From: Litomosoides sigmodontis
Lineage: Eukaryota > Nematoda > Chromadorea > Rhabditida > Onchocercidae
NCBI GenBank assembly: GCA_963070105.1
Contig: OY718807.1
Span: forward strand, 7,975,983 to 8,039,982
DNA: 64,000 nt
Direction of reading: 5' to 3'
The position numbers were made by a program, and so were the translations under genes. The first letter of the stretch is position 1, and every line of letters starts with the position of its first letter. The notes under the pieces are model-generated. The model did not search any database. It saw nothing but the letters and a program-made list of their open reading frames with translations, and had not been told where the DNA came from. Positions 1-20,815 of the stretch are shown piece after piece.

Positions 1-1207
1 TCCTCCCCCCCCCCCCCCAAAAAAAAAAGAGGGGATCAGCCATTTATTAAAAGCTTATTTTCATCACTATTTATTTAGTATTAATATAGCAGGATGTATG
101 CATTTAGCAAGTGTTCCAATGACAAATTTAAATGATTAAAGTCTAAAAGTGAATTTAATGAATAAAGTCTAAAAGCGATAACAGTAATAACAGTATCGTT
201 TTTATCATTATTACAGTAAGTTTCATTCCTGTTTCGTTTTTCTTTTTGCTAGCCTATCAGTATCAGTAAAGTCTTCAGTTAATTCGAGCTGAGAAAGAAA
301 CAGTGCAATTAAATTTATGGGAAAGAAAGAAATTAGTTATCAGTAGATATTTCCTACTCTTTTCCTTCTCTTTCTTTCTCACAAAAGTTACTGGATAATT
401 TTAAAATATATAATATCTCTATCCATATTATATATTTTAATTGAAATTGTTAAATTTTTACTCATAACTGAAAGAAGAAAATAAATTCATTTTAGACTAT
501 TTTATGCTAATTTTTTTCATCTTTTTTTGACCTCAAAAAATTACTAATTGATAGAAAACTTTCCTTTTTTTTTGCTACCCAAAAAACTATCTAAATCCTC
601 ATTAAATTTTCTTTCTTTCTGTCCCTGTCTCTCTCTCCCCCTCCTATCTTAAAACTTTTTTTTGCAACATTTTTAATCCTATGAAATCAAACATTTTTTG
701 TTTTCATCCTTCTTATCCTATCAAAGAACAAAAAAAAAAAGCAAATGTTGTGTAAACGAATGAGTGTTAATGAATTGTTCTTCTCACTTCATTATCATTA
801 TGAGATGAATAATGATTTGGGCAATGAAGTGCTACTAGTGAATAGCCAGCGAGTAGCCAGCCAGTTTTAATAATGAATAGATCCAGTTTAATGAAAATGA
901 AGAGGAAGAGGGGATATGAATGAAAGTGGTGGTAGCAACGATCTGTATGTGGGCAGGTTGTACTGGTAAAACGGTATGGTACATCATCGATAGACAGGCA
1001 GACGTACGTGTAATGTATCTTCTTCTCCTTCATTTTCGATCCCCGCAGGCTGTTTGCTTGCTTTAGTTCGCCTAAGCAACTGTCATCATTGTTACTTCCA
1101 TCGGTAAACTAGATTAGCTTGTTTACTTGCAAATAATGAAATTGTGATTTACACAGAAGAATTGATTGGAAGACTGTTTGGTAGGTAACAAAAGCGTAAA
1201 AAGCAGT

Positions 1208-1272
1208 AAACACACGCACGCACCCACACACACACACACACATACACACACACGCACACACGCACGCATAAT
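1208..1272. repeat. CA/TG dinucleotide-rich microsatellite
   Basis: Imperfect CA repeat interrupted by CG and TA steps (cacgcacgcac, then acacacacac). Intergenic. Confidence 0.9.
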
Positions 1273-1509
1273 TAAGTAAATAAATTAAAACAATAAAGAA
1301 ATAAGTAAGTGAAGAGCAAACAAATCTATTTAAATTTTGAAATTTTAAATGATCAAATTATCCGCTCCATCCTTTATTCGTTTGTTTGCTTTTTTTTTGT
1401 TTATTTGTTTCTTTGCTTGCTTTGCTTTTTTTTGTTTCTTAAATTATTTAAACTAATTTCATCATTATTTGCAAGTAATTTCATCACATCTATTTATTTT
1501 ATGCAATAA

Positions 1510-1510
<1 letters not shown>

Positions 1511-1545
<35 letters not shown>
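1511..1545. repeat. Short (ATT)n microsatellite
   Basis: About eleven perfect ATT units, a short example of the same trinucleotide that forms very long arrays elsewhere in the window. Confidence 0.9.
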
Positions 1546-4383
1546 GTTGTATTTTTTTTGACGGTTTTTTTCCAAAATTCAAATATCGATTGAAAAAGAA
1601 TAGAGAGTGTATAATTTCACTAGGAATTTAATTTCAATGAAAAATTTTCCGTAATTATTGCTTTTCTTCTCATTTCCACTCTCTCATCTCCTCTCTCTCT
1701 CCCTTTTTCTCTCCCTCTATCTCTCATTTTGCTAATTTCAACTGTATGATCAATTAATTAATTTTGCATAATTTTTTGCCTATCTAATTTCTTATTTTTT
1801 CCTTAATATTTAGCAATTTTGAAATAAAATTCTCTTTTTTTTTGTTGAAAAACTATTCGCGCCTTAATTGCCTTTTTTATTTTTGCTAATTGCAAAAATT
1901 TGTGTGGCTAACAAAAATCTTAAAGCATAAGATTGAAATTATTAAATGTTTTTTTTTGAAAGCAATCAATTTAGAGTTACTAGCCGTTTTTTTTGCACTT
2001 CGTTAAATGGTCATTTAGTTATATTATTAATTGAAATTTACCTCCTACATCAATGATTGAAAGTTAAACTGATAAATACCATCTAGTGAAATCATTTTGA
2101 ATTGTTTTTATAATTGAAGTAGTAGGGGAAAATAAGAAGGCGTAAAATTTTCATTTAGTTTAATCTCTCAAATTTGCTGTTATTTCCACTTTGTTTTACG
2201 TTTTCGCTTTTGTTGCAATTGAAATTTCCATTTGGTTTTTTGGCACTGATAAGCCACACTTAACAGCTTATTTAACACTCACTCAATCCTCTATCAGCGA
2301 TCAGTGAAACTAGCCTTAATCCGTTTCATTTCACTGTAAATTAACAAAAGTAGTCTTTCAATCTTTGCAGTTTTTTAAAATAATACTCAGCAGTTGTTTT
2401 TGAGCTTTAAAATTTAGTTTTTGAATAGTAAATATAAGAATAATAAAATTTAGTTTTTGAATATAGTTTTTTTGAATAGTTTTGAATAATAAAATTTTGA
2501 AAAATGTGTTTCTGAGCTTTAAAAAAAATTAGTTTTTTGAATATATATTCATTGAAATACTTTCTGAGAAGTATTAGGATTTCATCAGAGTCTCATTTTA
2601 TCATCTTGGGATTAGTTTATTTTTGCAAAACCAAAAAATATTAAGAGTTAACGTACACAGAAAATTGTTAATAATAATTATCTGGATAATTAGTACAATA
2701 ATTCAGCTTTTAAATATGCAAATTTTCATTCTGCCAAACATTTGATAACAATGCCTACCAATCGCTGGATAGTACTTATATACGTCTAGATGATTAAATT
2801 AGCATTATTCAGATGGTTGGTTTACCACAATCGAAGTAAGTTGTCGCTCGTTTGACGATTAAATTTATTTTATGCAACATACTATAATTATGCTTAGATA
2901 ACCGAGCTCTAATATGTACAGTGATCATTTCACTGTAATATCCACTGATCAATTAATCATTTCAAATATAATTCATCCAGTAGATGTAGCAGGAATAATT
3001 GTTAAAAGTAAAAAAATAATGAAAATTCATTTACAGTAACCTAATGGTTTATACAATTAGTAAAAAAACACTTAATTTGCTCATTTATTACTGTCATAAT
3101 TTTTATTAATATTAACTACTACTGTTGTCATTATCATTATGACTACCGCTATTAATAGCAGCAGTATCATCTATCATCGTAATCTTTGCTATCATTATCG
3201 TTATCATCGTTTTGACTATGATCATTCATTATCATTATCATTTTCATCCCCCACTGTCATTTGCCATTTTTAGTGTACAAAAAAAAATACCGGAATTTTA
3301 ATCATCTTTGTATTCTTATCATTGTGATAATTACAGTCATTCACCTCTTGTAATTAGCATATTACATTTCCCCCTCCCCCCCCCCCCACCTCTCCCAGTA
3401 ATTTACTTTTACCGTAAAATTACCAGTACTAGAAGTTGATTATGTTTGAAAAGGTTATTGGTGGAGGAGTGATAAAGAGTGGCGCTGTTGTGAGAGGTAA
3501 TGAAGAGGGATAAGAAATTGCCATTATTATAGAGGATGATAGTGATGGATGATAACTGTCGCAGTAATAAGCTTCATTCAAGGGGAATTGTAGTTGAACC
3601 GGATTTTGCTCAATCCGCTCCTTTTCCAGTTAATAATCATAATAATAGCAGTAATAGTAATCATGATAATAATAACGGTGAAATAATAATAATAATCACA
3701 ATCATAATCATAATAATGATAAAATATTATTTCCGGACGGAGTCAATCGAGAAAAAAGCATTTATGGGAAAAAATAAAATAAGCTATTAATAATTAGCAA
3801 AGAAATAAGGTAATTTTAATTGTTTGTAATTTGATTTAATAAAAATTTCTTTTTCCCATCAAATTAATACACTTTTATTTAGAAGAAGAGAAAGAACGAT
3901 GTATTCATTTGATTAAAAAGTTTATTTGTTAAAATAATGCGCCTCAAAAAAGGAAGTGAAAAGAAATGGAAAATAATTATGAATTAAATTTAATTATTAT
4001 TAATTCTAATAATTAATAGGAAGAAAAAGCGCAAGCAAATATAGGAAATAATGAAATGAATGATTTTGTTCAATTTTTTCTTCCTTTTTTTTCTTGTTTT
4101 TTTTTTTGTTTTAAAATTCATTTCACACATTTAACTAACACTTACGCACTTACTCAACTTGGATTCATTTTATTATTTGAATTAAATAATTGATACATAC
4201 ATAGTTCATTTGCGTTATTTCATTCCATTTCATTCATCGACCATACGATCGATCTATCAGATATGTAAATCCTGTTTGTAAGTACGAGATTTGTGTTACT
4301 ACAACAGTCTTTTGTCTGTTCTCCTTTTTCATTTCATCACCGATGAAGAATGGAGAAGGTATTGTGGAGGTGATTAGAGAGAT

Positions 4384-4456
4384 GTATGGATGGATGGATG
4401 GATGGATAGATAGATGGATAGATAGATAGATGGACAGATGGATAGACGGATAGATA
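4384..4456. repeat. GATG/GATA tetranucleotide repeat
   Basis: Alternating GATG and GATA units. Translations of this stretch are artefacts of the repeat. Confidence 0.85.
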
Positions 4457-4785
4457 GGTGCGGTAAAATGATCGGTAAGTTGAAATAACAAAATTTTGTT
4501 AAATGAAGAAAGGGAACGATTAATACGTATGCATACATACATGCATTCAGTTAAATGGTTCGCAGTTTAATATTTTACTTAATCATTGATATTTCGAAAA
4601 TTTCACATCAAAAACAAATTTAATATTTTATCTTTTTTCTTTTGTAATATATATTGGAAAATGAAAAGTTTTATTTAAATTTAAATCATTTAATTTTGCA
4701 TATTTGAAAATTATTTATTCAGTTAATTAAGATAATATTATTGATTTCCTTTTTATGAAATAATAGATAATTAAATAACAAATAA

Positions 4786-5915
<1,130 letters not shown>

Positions 5916-6426
5916 TAATACCACGTAATGTACAGGAAAATTTATTTCCTGTCTTTTGTCCACAAAGCTCAACAATATTTTCTCCACTCACAACGTATCC
6001 TTGTTCTGCATTCGTCATGCATTGTTTACCTTACAACAAATCATGCAAAAATTTTGCCTTTGGTCATTTTGCTGTTTGATGACCAGCAGCAACAACAGCA
6101 ACAACAGCAACAGCAACCATACAACAACGATCAGCATCGTTGTAGAAAGAAGTATTATTGGTGATATTAGAAAGAGCTAAAAACGAATGAATTGAGAGGA
6201 GGCAGTAGAGTAGTGGACAGATTTAGTGAATAGGAATGGTAGGGATAGTTTTAAATGATAAGGGAAGAAGGAAGAAAGAGAAACTTCTGTCCGAAACCTG
6301 TATTTTATTATCGTTATTATCATTATTATTATTATACTTCACTATGGTGGTAACAACAATGTTGACCGGATGGATAAGATTTGGACTTTATCATCGTGTT
6401 TTAAATGAACACTTCGAAACAATGCA

Positions 6427-6463
6427 CGAGAGAGAGAGAGAGAGAGAGGGAGGGAGGGAGGGA
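6427..6463. repeat. (GA)n/(GGGA)n purine repeat
   Basis: A run of GA units followed by GGGA units. Confidence 0.85.
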
Positions 6464-7228
6464 GAAAGAGGAAGAATGTTATCAATGAATGTGAGATAAA
6501 TAATTTGAAGAAGGGGATAAGTAAATAAAATACAAGAACAGTATTTTTCTTTAATATAATTCGTATTTAATTAATATATTGAAAAAAAAAGTTGACTTTA
6601 AATACTAAAAATAAAAAATTTTTGAAATGTATTTGATCAAACGTTTATTTCTTTTCTTTTTAAAGACAAAATATGTGTATTATTTTAGTGGTAATAACAA
6701 TAGTAATCGTGATAATGATACTCATAATCGTGATTAATAATAATGATAATAATTAATAATAATAAAATAATAATAATAATAGTAATAATAATAAATAATA
6801 ATAGTAACAATGAATAGTAGAGGATAAATGTAACAAAGTGTTCATAAAATAACTTATAATTCAATGAAGCAGTCAACTGTTGATTGATAACGATGGAAGT
6901 TATCATAAGCATTCCCTAACAATTCATCAATCCATTTGCATAATGTATTAAGTTGGATCATTTATTGATCGAGTAATTAAGAGGAATTTTAATACTTTTA
7001 GATATTCTTCTATGGCATCTTCTTCCGTCAATAACTGAAATAAATGTTATTGGGAACTATATTTTAGGTTACCAGGTCATTTGATTTCTGTTCTTCCTTT
7101 ACAGTTCTCTGTTGTGTTAGAGGGAGGCAAAAAAAGTACCGGAAAAACAAGACTATTGATCGCAAAAGAGAAACGAAAAAGTGGAAATTTAATTACACTT
7201 AATTTATGTTAAAGATAGTAGACTTAAT

Positions 7229-7460
7229 GATAATAATAATAATTAATAATTAATAATAATAATAATAATTAATTAATTAATTAAATATAAATTAATTAAT
7301 TAAATAATAATAATTAATAATAGTAATTAGTAATTAGTGATTATTAATTAATAATAAACAATAATAATTAAGTGATGATAGTAATAACAATGATAATGAA
7401 TGATAACAATAATGTGTTAATAATAATGATATTAGTAACAGTAAATAGTAATAGGAATAA
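7229..7460. repeat. Degenerate AAT/TTAA repeat tract
   Basis: Mixed AATAAT and TTAATTAA units with GAT and AGT variants, probably a decayed AAT array. Confidence 0.7.
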
Positions 7461-8733
7461 TAGTAATGATAAGCTTCATTGTATTATAACCGCATCACGT
7501 ACATTACATTTTATTTCATTTTTCACTAGTTAGTGAATTTTCCATTAATTAGTGAAATTCAATTAATTATGATGGGGTGTTATTTTCATCATCACATCTC
7601 GCGCCACACTACAACATCTTTCTATCATACTAGTTGCATTCTTACCGAACAATAAATATGTCTGTTGGTAGTTTTGACAGCTACAATAAATTAGCGTGCA
7701 GTAACCATTTCTTTATTTAGAATTTGTATTTTATTTTATTTTTATATTTAGATATTTTACGTATTACGTAGTTAATAGTTGTGAAGTTCGAGTTTCGATG
7801 AAGTTGAATATAAAAAATTCTTTGGGATTATAAAATTGTTTAAATTGTTTGTTAATTTCTAATATGAAAAATTCATAAAGTTGTCGTTTCTCAGCAATGC
7901 TCTTGCTATCCATTTCATTACATTACTAATTTTTACTAAATTTTCAATCTTATTTTCCGCCTTTTTACTGTCGTAATCAAAAAAAATTTAGTTTGTTATT
8001 TTTCAAATAAAAAGAACACTTCTTTTTTGTGTGTGTGAAATATAATTCATTTAAATTCATCGCTCATTTCAATTTACTTCTTCTCCATCAATTTTGTTAC
8101 TTTTTCATTAGCAAATTTGCAATTTAAAAATTAAAACTCAAATATGACTCTAATAATTCATCTGTGCAACATCTGCCCTTTCCATTTGTTTTCAATACAG
8201 TGACGTGAATTGAGCAGCGATAATTTCAACGATTATGAATTTGGCAGACGAAAGAAAAAAGTGGTTAATTAGTTGAATGTAAGAATTAATCATCCAATTC
8301 AATTCATTGGTGCTACAACGCATCCTAACCATCTTTAATTCTTGCTGTATGTATTGAAATCAATTTAATTTATCTCACATATTGGAAAGGAGCAATTTTA
8401 TCTTTTATGATTATTTTTTCTCATTTCTTTCATCCGTCCACGATAAATGAAGTAAAGAAGTAAAAAATTTTTCAAAATTTACTAAAAAAAAATTGTCTAC
8501 TTTTACTTTAAAAGATTTCAAAAACAAAATTATCGTTTCTTCCTCATTCTTTGTAATCTTTCAAACATTCCACCATTCCTTTAAGTTATTACTTAAATTT
8601 TTATTTTCATCAATAATTTCTCCATCAACTAGCTAATTAATATAATTTTCGGATAATTTTTCATTTTATTATATTATTTAAAAGGATTAATGTTGAATAA
8701 ATGTGGAAAAAGAAAACAATGTATTCATTGCAG

Positions 8734-14959
<6,226 letters not shown>

Positions 14960-17900
14960 TCAGCATTTCAGGATGGATTGATAAGAAGGATTGCCGAAAA
15001 AGGGAAGGAAGAGGGAAGGAGATAAAAGAAAAAGTCGCAAATTATTTTTGTTTTTTTTTTGTTTTATTAGCAACAAATCTTTTTTAAAAACAGAAAAAAA
15101 GAAAGAGCGAGTGAAAGATAATTTTCGATTTCTTTACTTTACCTATAAAATTAATTTGCGAAATGTACCTTTTCCCTTGTAATGTCATTTGTTCATTTCA
15201 GTTTAATTTTCCTACTAATTTGCATCGATTAATAAATTCAAGAAAAAAAGTGAAGCAGTAAAATGTTATCATTAAAGTTTCAAACTTTTAATAATAATAA
15301 TAATAATAATGGGAGAAAAAAAAGAGAGAAGAGACGGAGAGGGCGAGAGAGGGAGATATGGAAAGAGAGAAAGGGAGAAAGAGAGCGTTTTATATGCCAG
15401 CTGTTTTTTATTTTCCATTGTTTTGTTTTTTTTTTGATGTCTTTTTTCATGTCAAACGAAACGGTACTCTTTTCTCATGTTTTTCTCTCAATCTAATGTA
15501 ATAAGCGCTATAATAATAATCGTAATAATAATGATAGTGATAATATGGTAATAGTAATTAAGAATATATATATAAATATATATATGTATATGCATATACT
15601 ACAGTTCTCAGCCGCATACATTTCTCAGGTATTTTGCTCCTCGTAATTGCAATTTTATAAAAGGAATGAAAATTTGAGTGAAAGAATTAGAATTTGTTAG
15701 ATGCTTCATTTTCTACTGAAATTAATATCCACGTTGTTATTATTATTATTATTATCTGCATATATATATTTTTGTATTTATTTATTGCTTTTCTAATATT
15801 CGTGTTTTTCAAATAACTGTTGTATGTGTTGTAGTGGTGCAGAAAGTCGGTACCTTTAGATTTGTAGGTTATACCTTAGAGAGATGCCATATGTTAATTT
15901 GCCATTAGGATAAAGTATATTAATTACCATCCTACCTCTAAACAAGTATTTGAGTTCTTGCTTAATAATGAATTTTTCAAAGCAGTGAATATATATGAAT
16001 TATGATTATTGAATGTATTAATTGAAGTTAATTGTATGTGCGAGTGTATATATATATATATGTGTGTGTGTGTCTGTATGTGTGTGTGTGTTTTTTTTTG
16101 GTAAATATAATTTGAAATTTTCTCTAGATGAATTACCATTGCATAATAGTTATTATTATTGCTTATTTAATAATTGTTTAATATATCAAGTTCTAATTAT
16201 TTCACACATTTCAAATTGGAATTCCATTGTGATTTTTCTTTTAATATATATATATATATACATATACGTGCACATATATATTAATTAAGGTGTTATTTAA
16301 TTAAGCATAACTAATTTCAAAACAAACAGCTAATCATATTGGTATGGGCAAATGTCTCTCTCTAGTCAGTGTTTTTCTCCTTTTCTCTCTTTCCCTCTCT
16401 TTCGCTTCTCCTCCTTATGTCTTCTTCTCTGTGAAGTTTTTCATGCAGCGGATTTTTTTAATTATTGCTCTTTTTTTTTGAAGAAAACGAAGCTTAACGA
16501 AGGTTTTTTCGCAAATATTTTCTGATAAATTAATGAAATTGTATTTTTATTTGTTCGGCAAATTTTAAAAATTTCAATTATTCAGGAGTTTATTTTAGCA
16601 AATTAAAATTACTCAATTCATAAATGACTATTAAGTGGGAAGTAGTTTTTTTCTTGTTTTCAATTTTTTTTTCTTCTATTTATCAAAAAGTTAGAATTTA
16701 TTTATAAATTAGTGAATTTCGGAGCAAAAAAAAAGTCGGACGAAAAGTTTTCAGGTTCCTTTCTTCTTTGTTTACAAAAAATTCATAAATTATAAATTTT
16801 CACTATGAAAGAAAAAATTTGTTTTCATCGAAAAGAAACGGCGAAAAAAAAGCGCCAAAGAGTTCTTTCCATTAAATTTTTATTTTCAAAATAAAATATA
16901 TTTGAAATTGCACACTGTCTCAAATTAATTCTAAGCAATCTTTTTGTAACAAAAAGAAACAGAAGTAGTGTAGTTAGATTTAAAATTTGTCATCGTTTTT
17001 TTTGTCATCAATTTTGCTTCCTAATTTATATCAAAACAAAAACTAATTCGTTCTCTTTTTTTTTTCTTTTCTCCTAATAAAATAATTCCACCTTTTTTCT
17101 GCTATTTTTCCTCATCCTCTTCATTTATCATTGTTTCTTCATTTTACACTCTTTCTTTCCCTCTCCAGTGGAATGTGCCATATAAAATAATTAATTAATA
17201 ATTTGGATGAATTTCAAACCCTTCAACGTTTACTCTTTTTTCTTCCTCTACTTCTGTGTATTTCATCAATTTACTACTTACTGTACTCTTTCTCTTTCCA
17301 TTTCTCATTCTCTTCTTTTAAACAAATATGAGAATAAAGTTGTATTAAAGTATTCATTATTCTTTCATAATTTTTCCTTTTTGCCATTACTATTTTCGAT
17401 GTGCTGTTTTCTCCTCTTTTTTTTAAAATATATTTAAAGATATTTTCTTTTTTGATTTTGCTTATTAATGCATTTTACATTTCTTTTTTCGTTTTCGTAT
17501 GATCTCATTTTTTAAATGTTAAAGAAAATGCGTCTGTTTGTGAAGTAGCAATGAAGGAAAGTGTGTTTATTTTTCTAAGTGTTAAAAACAAGCAAATTAC
17601 GTTAACACAAAATGCGAATGAAGAAGATGCAATTAATCCATCGGTTAAATGAAATTAATGAAACAACCAGGTAATTGTTAATTAGTTAATATGGTTTTGG
17701 AAAAACAAAGTTGGTTTAATATGAAATAGTTGGGGAAAAATTGTTAGATTAGGATGATAATACTAGAAGTTATGAATATTAATTTAAAAATGTTGCTGAA
17801 AATTATTCATTCTTCAATTAAATATGGAATACAAAAAAAAATCCCCATAAATGTTTTGCAGTTCTTCAACAAAAAAAGTCCCATATTTTTTTACTAATAA

Positions 17901-18660
17901 AGTTAAGGGTTTTAAATAGGCTTACTTAAAATTCACATCTGATGTAATTAAAAGCACTTATTGAAAGTTCTCAATGAATAAATGAAAAGAGGGAAATGTG
18001 ATAGTTAAAATTGTACAAGTGTTATGGTGTTAAAGAACCAAAACTGTTGTGCGTGGTTGCGTGACAAATATTATGGTGATGAATTTTCATGAAGTTATGC
18101 ACCTCAAATAATGTAATTTTGTATAATACAAGGAAGAAATAACGCATTTTGCATATCAAAGAAAATTATATATGAATAAAAAATCGGCAATTTTAAGACT
18201 TAATGAATTGGAATTTCACTTATTGAAAATGGATAATATCATCTTAATAGTTTTAACACCGCCAAACAATCTATTTTATTGATGAAAGATGAACAGGATT
18301 TTCTGCGGTCTTAAATTTTATTATTATTGTTATTAATATTAATGTGATTACTATCTGATATTTGCTAATTAAGAGAAATTATTACACATCACAATTTAAG
18401 CAAGCAGATGGCTGCAATTTATAATACATTTCTACTTTTACAAAGTCATATTTCAGTTTCTGTAACAAATTGAATTATCCGACAAGGTTCTTTTTAAACG
18501 GTTTTATTGCATATTATTAATTAATTTCAGGATATAACTTACAGATGTAAGTGACAACTTAAAAAAAAGCACTTTATCTTAATTAGCTTTGGAAATACTA
18601 CTAATTAAATGAGATACCACATATCTTTTTATATCACACCAGCCGTACAACGCAGCTATT
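14960..18660. other. Non-coding interval with dinucleotide tracts
   Basis: 3' flank of the zinc-finger gene (AATAAA at 15231-15236) and the gap to the convergent phosphatase gene. Contains short AAT (15291-15310), TA (15565-15595, 16243-16270), TG (16048-16092) and pyrimidine-rich tracts. I see no gene on either strand. Confidence 0.6.
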
Positions 18661-20815
18661 TCAGTTTACTGCTTCCTTCAGAAGAATATCTACAGCGGAT
18701 TGCAAGTTATCAGCTAGCAAGTCTGACTTGATGCTATGGTTTATCCAAGACTGTCTGAAAAATGGAAGAAAGCATTCTGAAAGAGAATAGAGTACTTAAC
18801 TCTCGTTTCATGCTAATTTTGTGAAATCACTCATAACTGAATCAAAAAGATTTCTACTCTTATTCCTACTTTTTCTATTTTATCACATTGAAATTACCAT
18901 CAAGCAGACAAATACAAATGAATTCCGCGTAATATTAAATGAGAAAAATTTTTCTGGAAATGATAAAGGTTTAACCCTAAATTCTTTATCGAAATTTCTC
19001 TGACGCATGCGGAATTCTTTTAAAAAGCATACTTTATTTACCTCCACTTTCCTGTACGCACTTGTACACCTCTAATTCCAGCTTTCTGAGCCCCGCCAAC
19101 ATCCGTCACAATATCATCACCAATCATTACAACCTAAATTGTTCTTTGGCAGACGTTTTCAATTTCATTTCATCAAAGAAAAGTAAATACAGGACAACTG
19201 TACCTAAAATGCCCTTTTCCATATTTTTTCACATCACATAGTTGATGAAGAGAAAATAGAGAGGGAGGGGGGAGAAGACATGAATGACATGAGGGATACA
19301 TAAAAAGCAACAATAAAACGTAATAGAGAATACATAGTGGGGACCGTATTTAGTGGTGATAAATTACAGTCCATATGAGAAGTTTTTAAATGATCAACCT
19401 CATCCGCCGTTAAACCCATATCATCAACAGCAGCCTTGAAAAACTGCGCATCTGGTTTGCCTATAGTAACAACTCGTGCATCACATGCATACTGCAAAGC
19501 ACGTGTGAAACCACCGACATCCATACATGGCCCATCAGTTCGCTGGTAAAATTTTCTGAAGTTCTCACAACAAAGTCATCATCAACTAAGTGAAATAGCA
19601 GTCCTTTATTTTGAAAATTTTCTTGTTAACCATTTCTCAACTTTTCAACTGCTTTTAATCAATGAAAATTCCTAACATATTCAATACATATGCAAGGAGC
19701 AAGAAAAGAAAAGAACCTATTAATGTAATATAAAGTTCCCGTAATGATTCTCTGCGTTTTAAGATATTACAGTTTTAAAAATATCTTGAGCTATCAATAC
19801 GCTGAAACTAACCCACAACCTAAAGTAATGATGAGAGGGTCATCTGTTTCGTGTAAGACCCGAAAAGCAGCATTCATTGCTTCATAGGTAAATCCTACTT
19901 GAGCATCACCCAATAAGACACAATTCGGATCGTTAGTATCAAGATCTTCGAATTCCCTTACAATACCTAAAATTGAATGACAAATTAATTATTTTTTTAA
20001 TGGCAAAAAATATGGGAAATTAAATTCGAAAAGTAATAGAAAACAACTCAAATTCAAGAACATAAAATTTCGCATGGAAACTTTATAACATATCTTCGTG
20101 CACCAGAATATGTGGTCTAAGACCATGATTATTAATGTATCGTTTCGCTTCCGGAATAGGCATGAAAATGTGTTCCTCCTTCAATGTAAATCCAAGTTTC
20201 GTCAACTTTTCGAATAATTGTTTACGACTACGTGTACTTTCATTTGTTACAAAGCGAACTGCACTTTCAGCATAAAGTCTAAAATTTTAGCAATTCGAAC
20301 ACAAAAATTTCATACAAAGATTTTGGATGAATAATCCTCACGTTGCACAATTACTTTCAACTGTTAGATATTTATTTCATAATTAGAAAAGAGACGGTGT
20401 AAAGGAATGCTTCAAGCACGTTCAGTTAGAAAACTAAGTTCTTAGCCGTACAACTACGAAACGCAAAAATATTTACTACACCAAAAATTTAAGCGTCTCC
20501 TTTACTGCATGTACCAATATAGTTGCTGGTAGTCTAAAAAGATCAAAATAATTTCGTAGTTGCAGATAAATGAAGCGGCAGCCCAAGTTACAAATATTTC
20601 TTATGTATACCTTGGACACAGTCACCTAAATAGTTTTTAAGTTAAAAAATAAGAAACCTCAGTTTTTTTTTTAAAAAAAATTATCAAGGAAAAAACCTAT
20701 CAACTGCTTCCACTGATCCTTCTATAACACGTCCGATTGAGTTTGAATCGCTGTTGTACAAAACACCAGTAATATCCAAAAGAAAACCCTTCACCGGCTT
20801 ACAACTGATATTCAT
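18661..20815 (-). CDS. LHPP: LHPP-like HAD phosphatase (phospholysine/phosphohistidine phosphatase family)
   Basis: Minus-strand exons: 20697-20815, 20094-20278, 19813-19966, 19399-19555, 19042-19133, 18661-18754, giving 266 residues against about 270 for human LHPP. HAD motifs are all visible: motif I GFLLDITGVL (Asp14; LHPP has a similar DxxG instead of the usual DxDG), motif II RFVTNES (Thr51), motif III Lys186 in TIGKPDAQFF, motif IV MIGDDIVTDVGGAQ (Asp211/212). LHPP enzymes hydrolyse phosphohistidine, phospholysine or pyrophosphate in the cytosol. The related HDHD2 is the main alternative, though motif I and the NDPNCV region favour LHPP. The ATG sits 3 nt after a TTTTTTTTTAG acceptor, a probable trans-splice site. 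The exon 2-3 junction lacks a GT donor in the best-matching model (see findings). It is divergent from MED20, 1.5 kb away. Confidence 0.9.

Noticed and set aside
8164..8205. LCNICPFHLF as the missing Cys half of the first zinc finger
   Set aside because: Spacing after CxxC does not fit the C2H2 pattern and there is no GT donor in the needed phase.
20480..20534. A possible extra LHPP exon (minus strand) starting in the right phase, LPATILVHAVKETLKFLV then stop
   Set aside because: The real exon 2 (20094-20278) continues the LHPP sequence from exon 1 in the same phase; this one stops after 18 codons and matches nothing.
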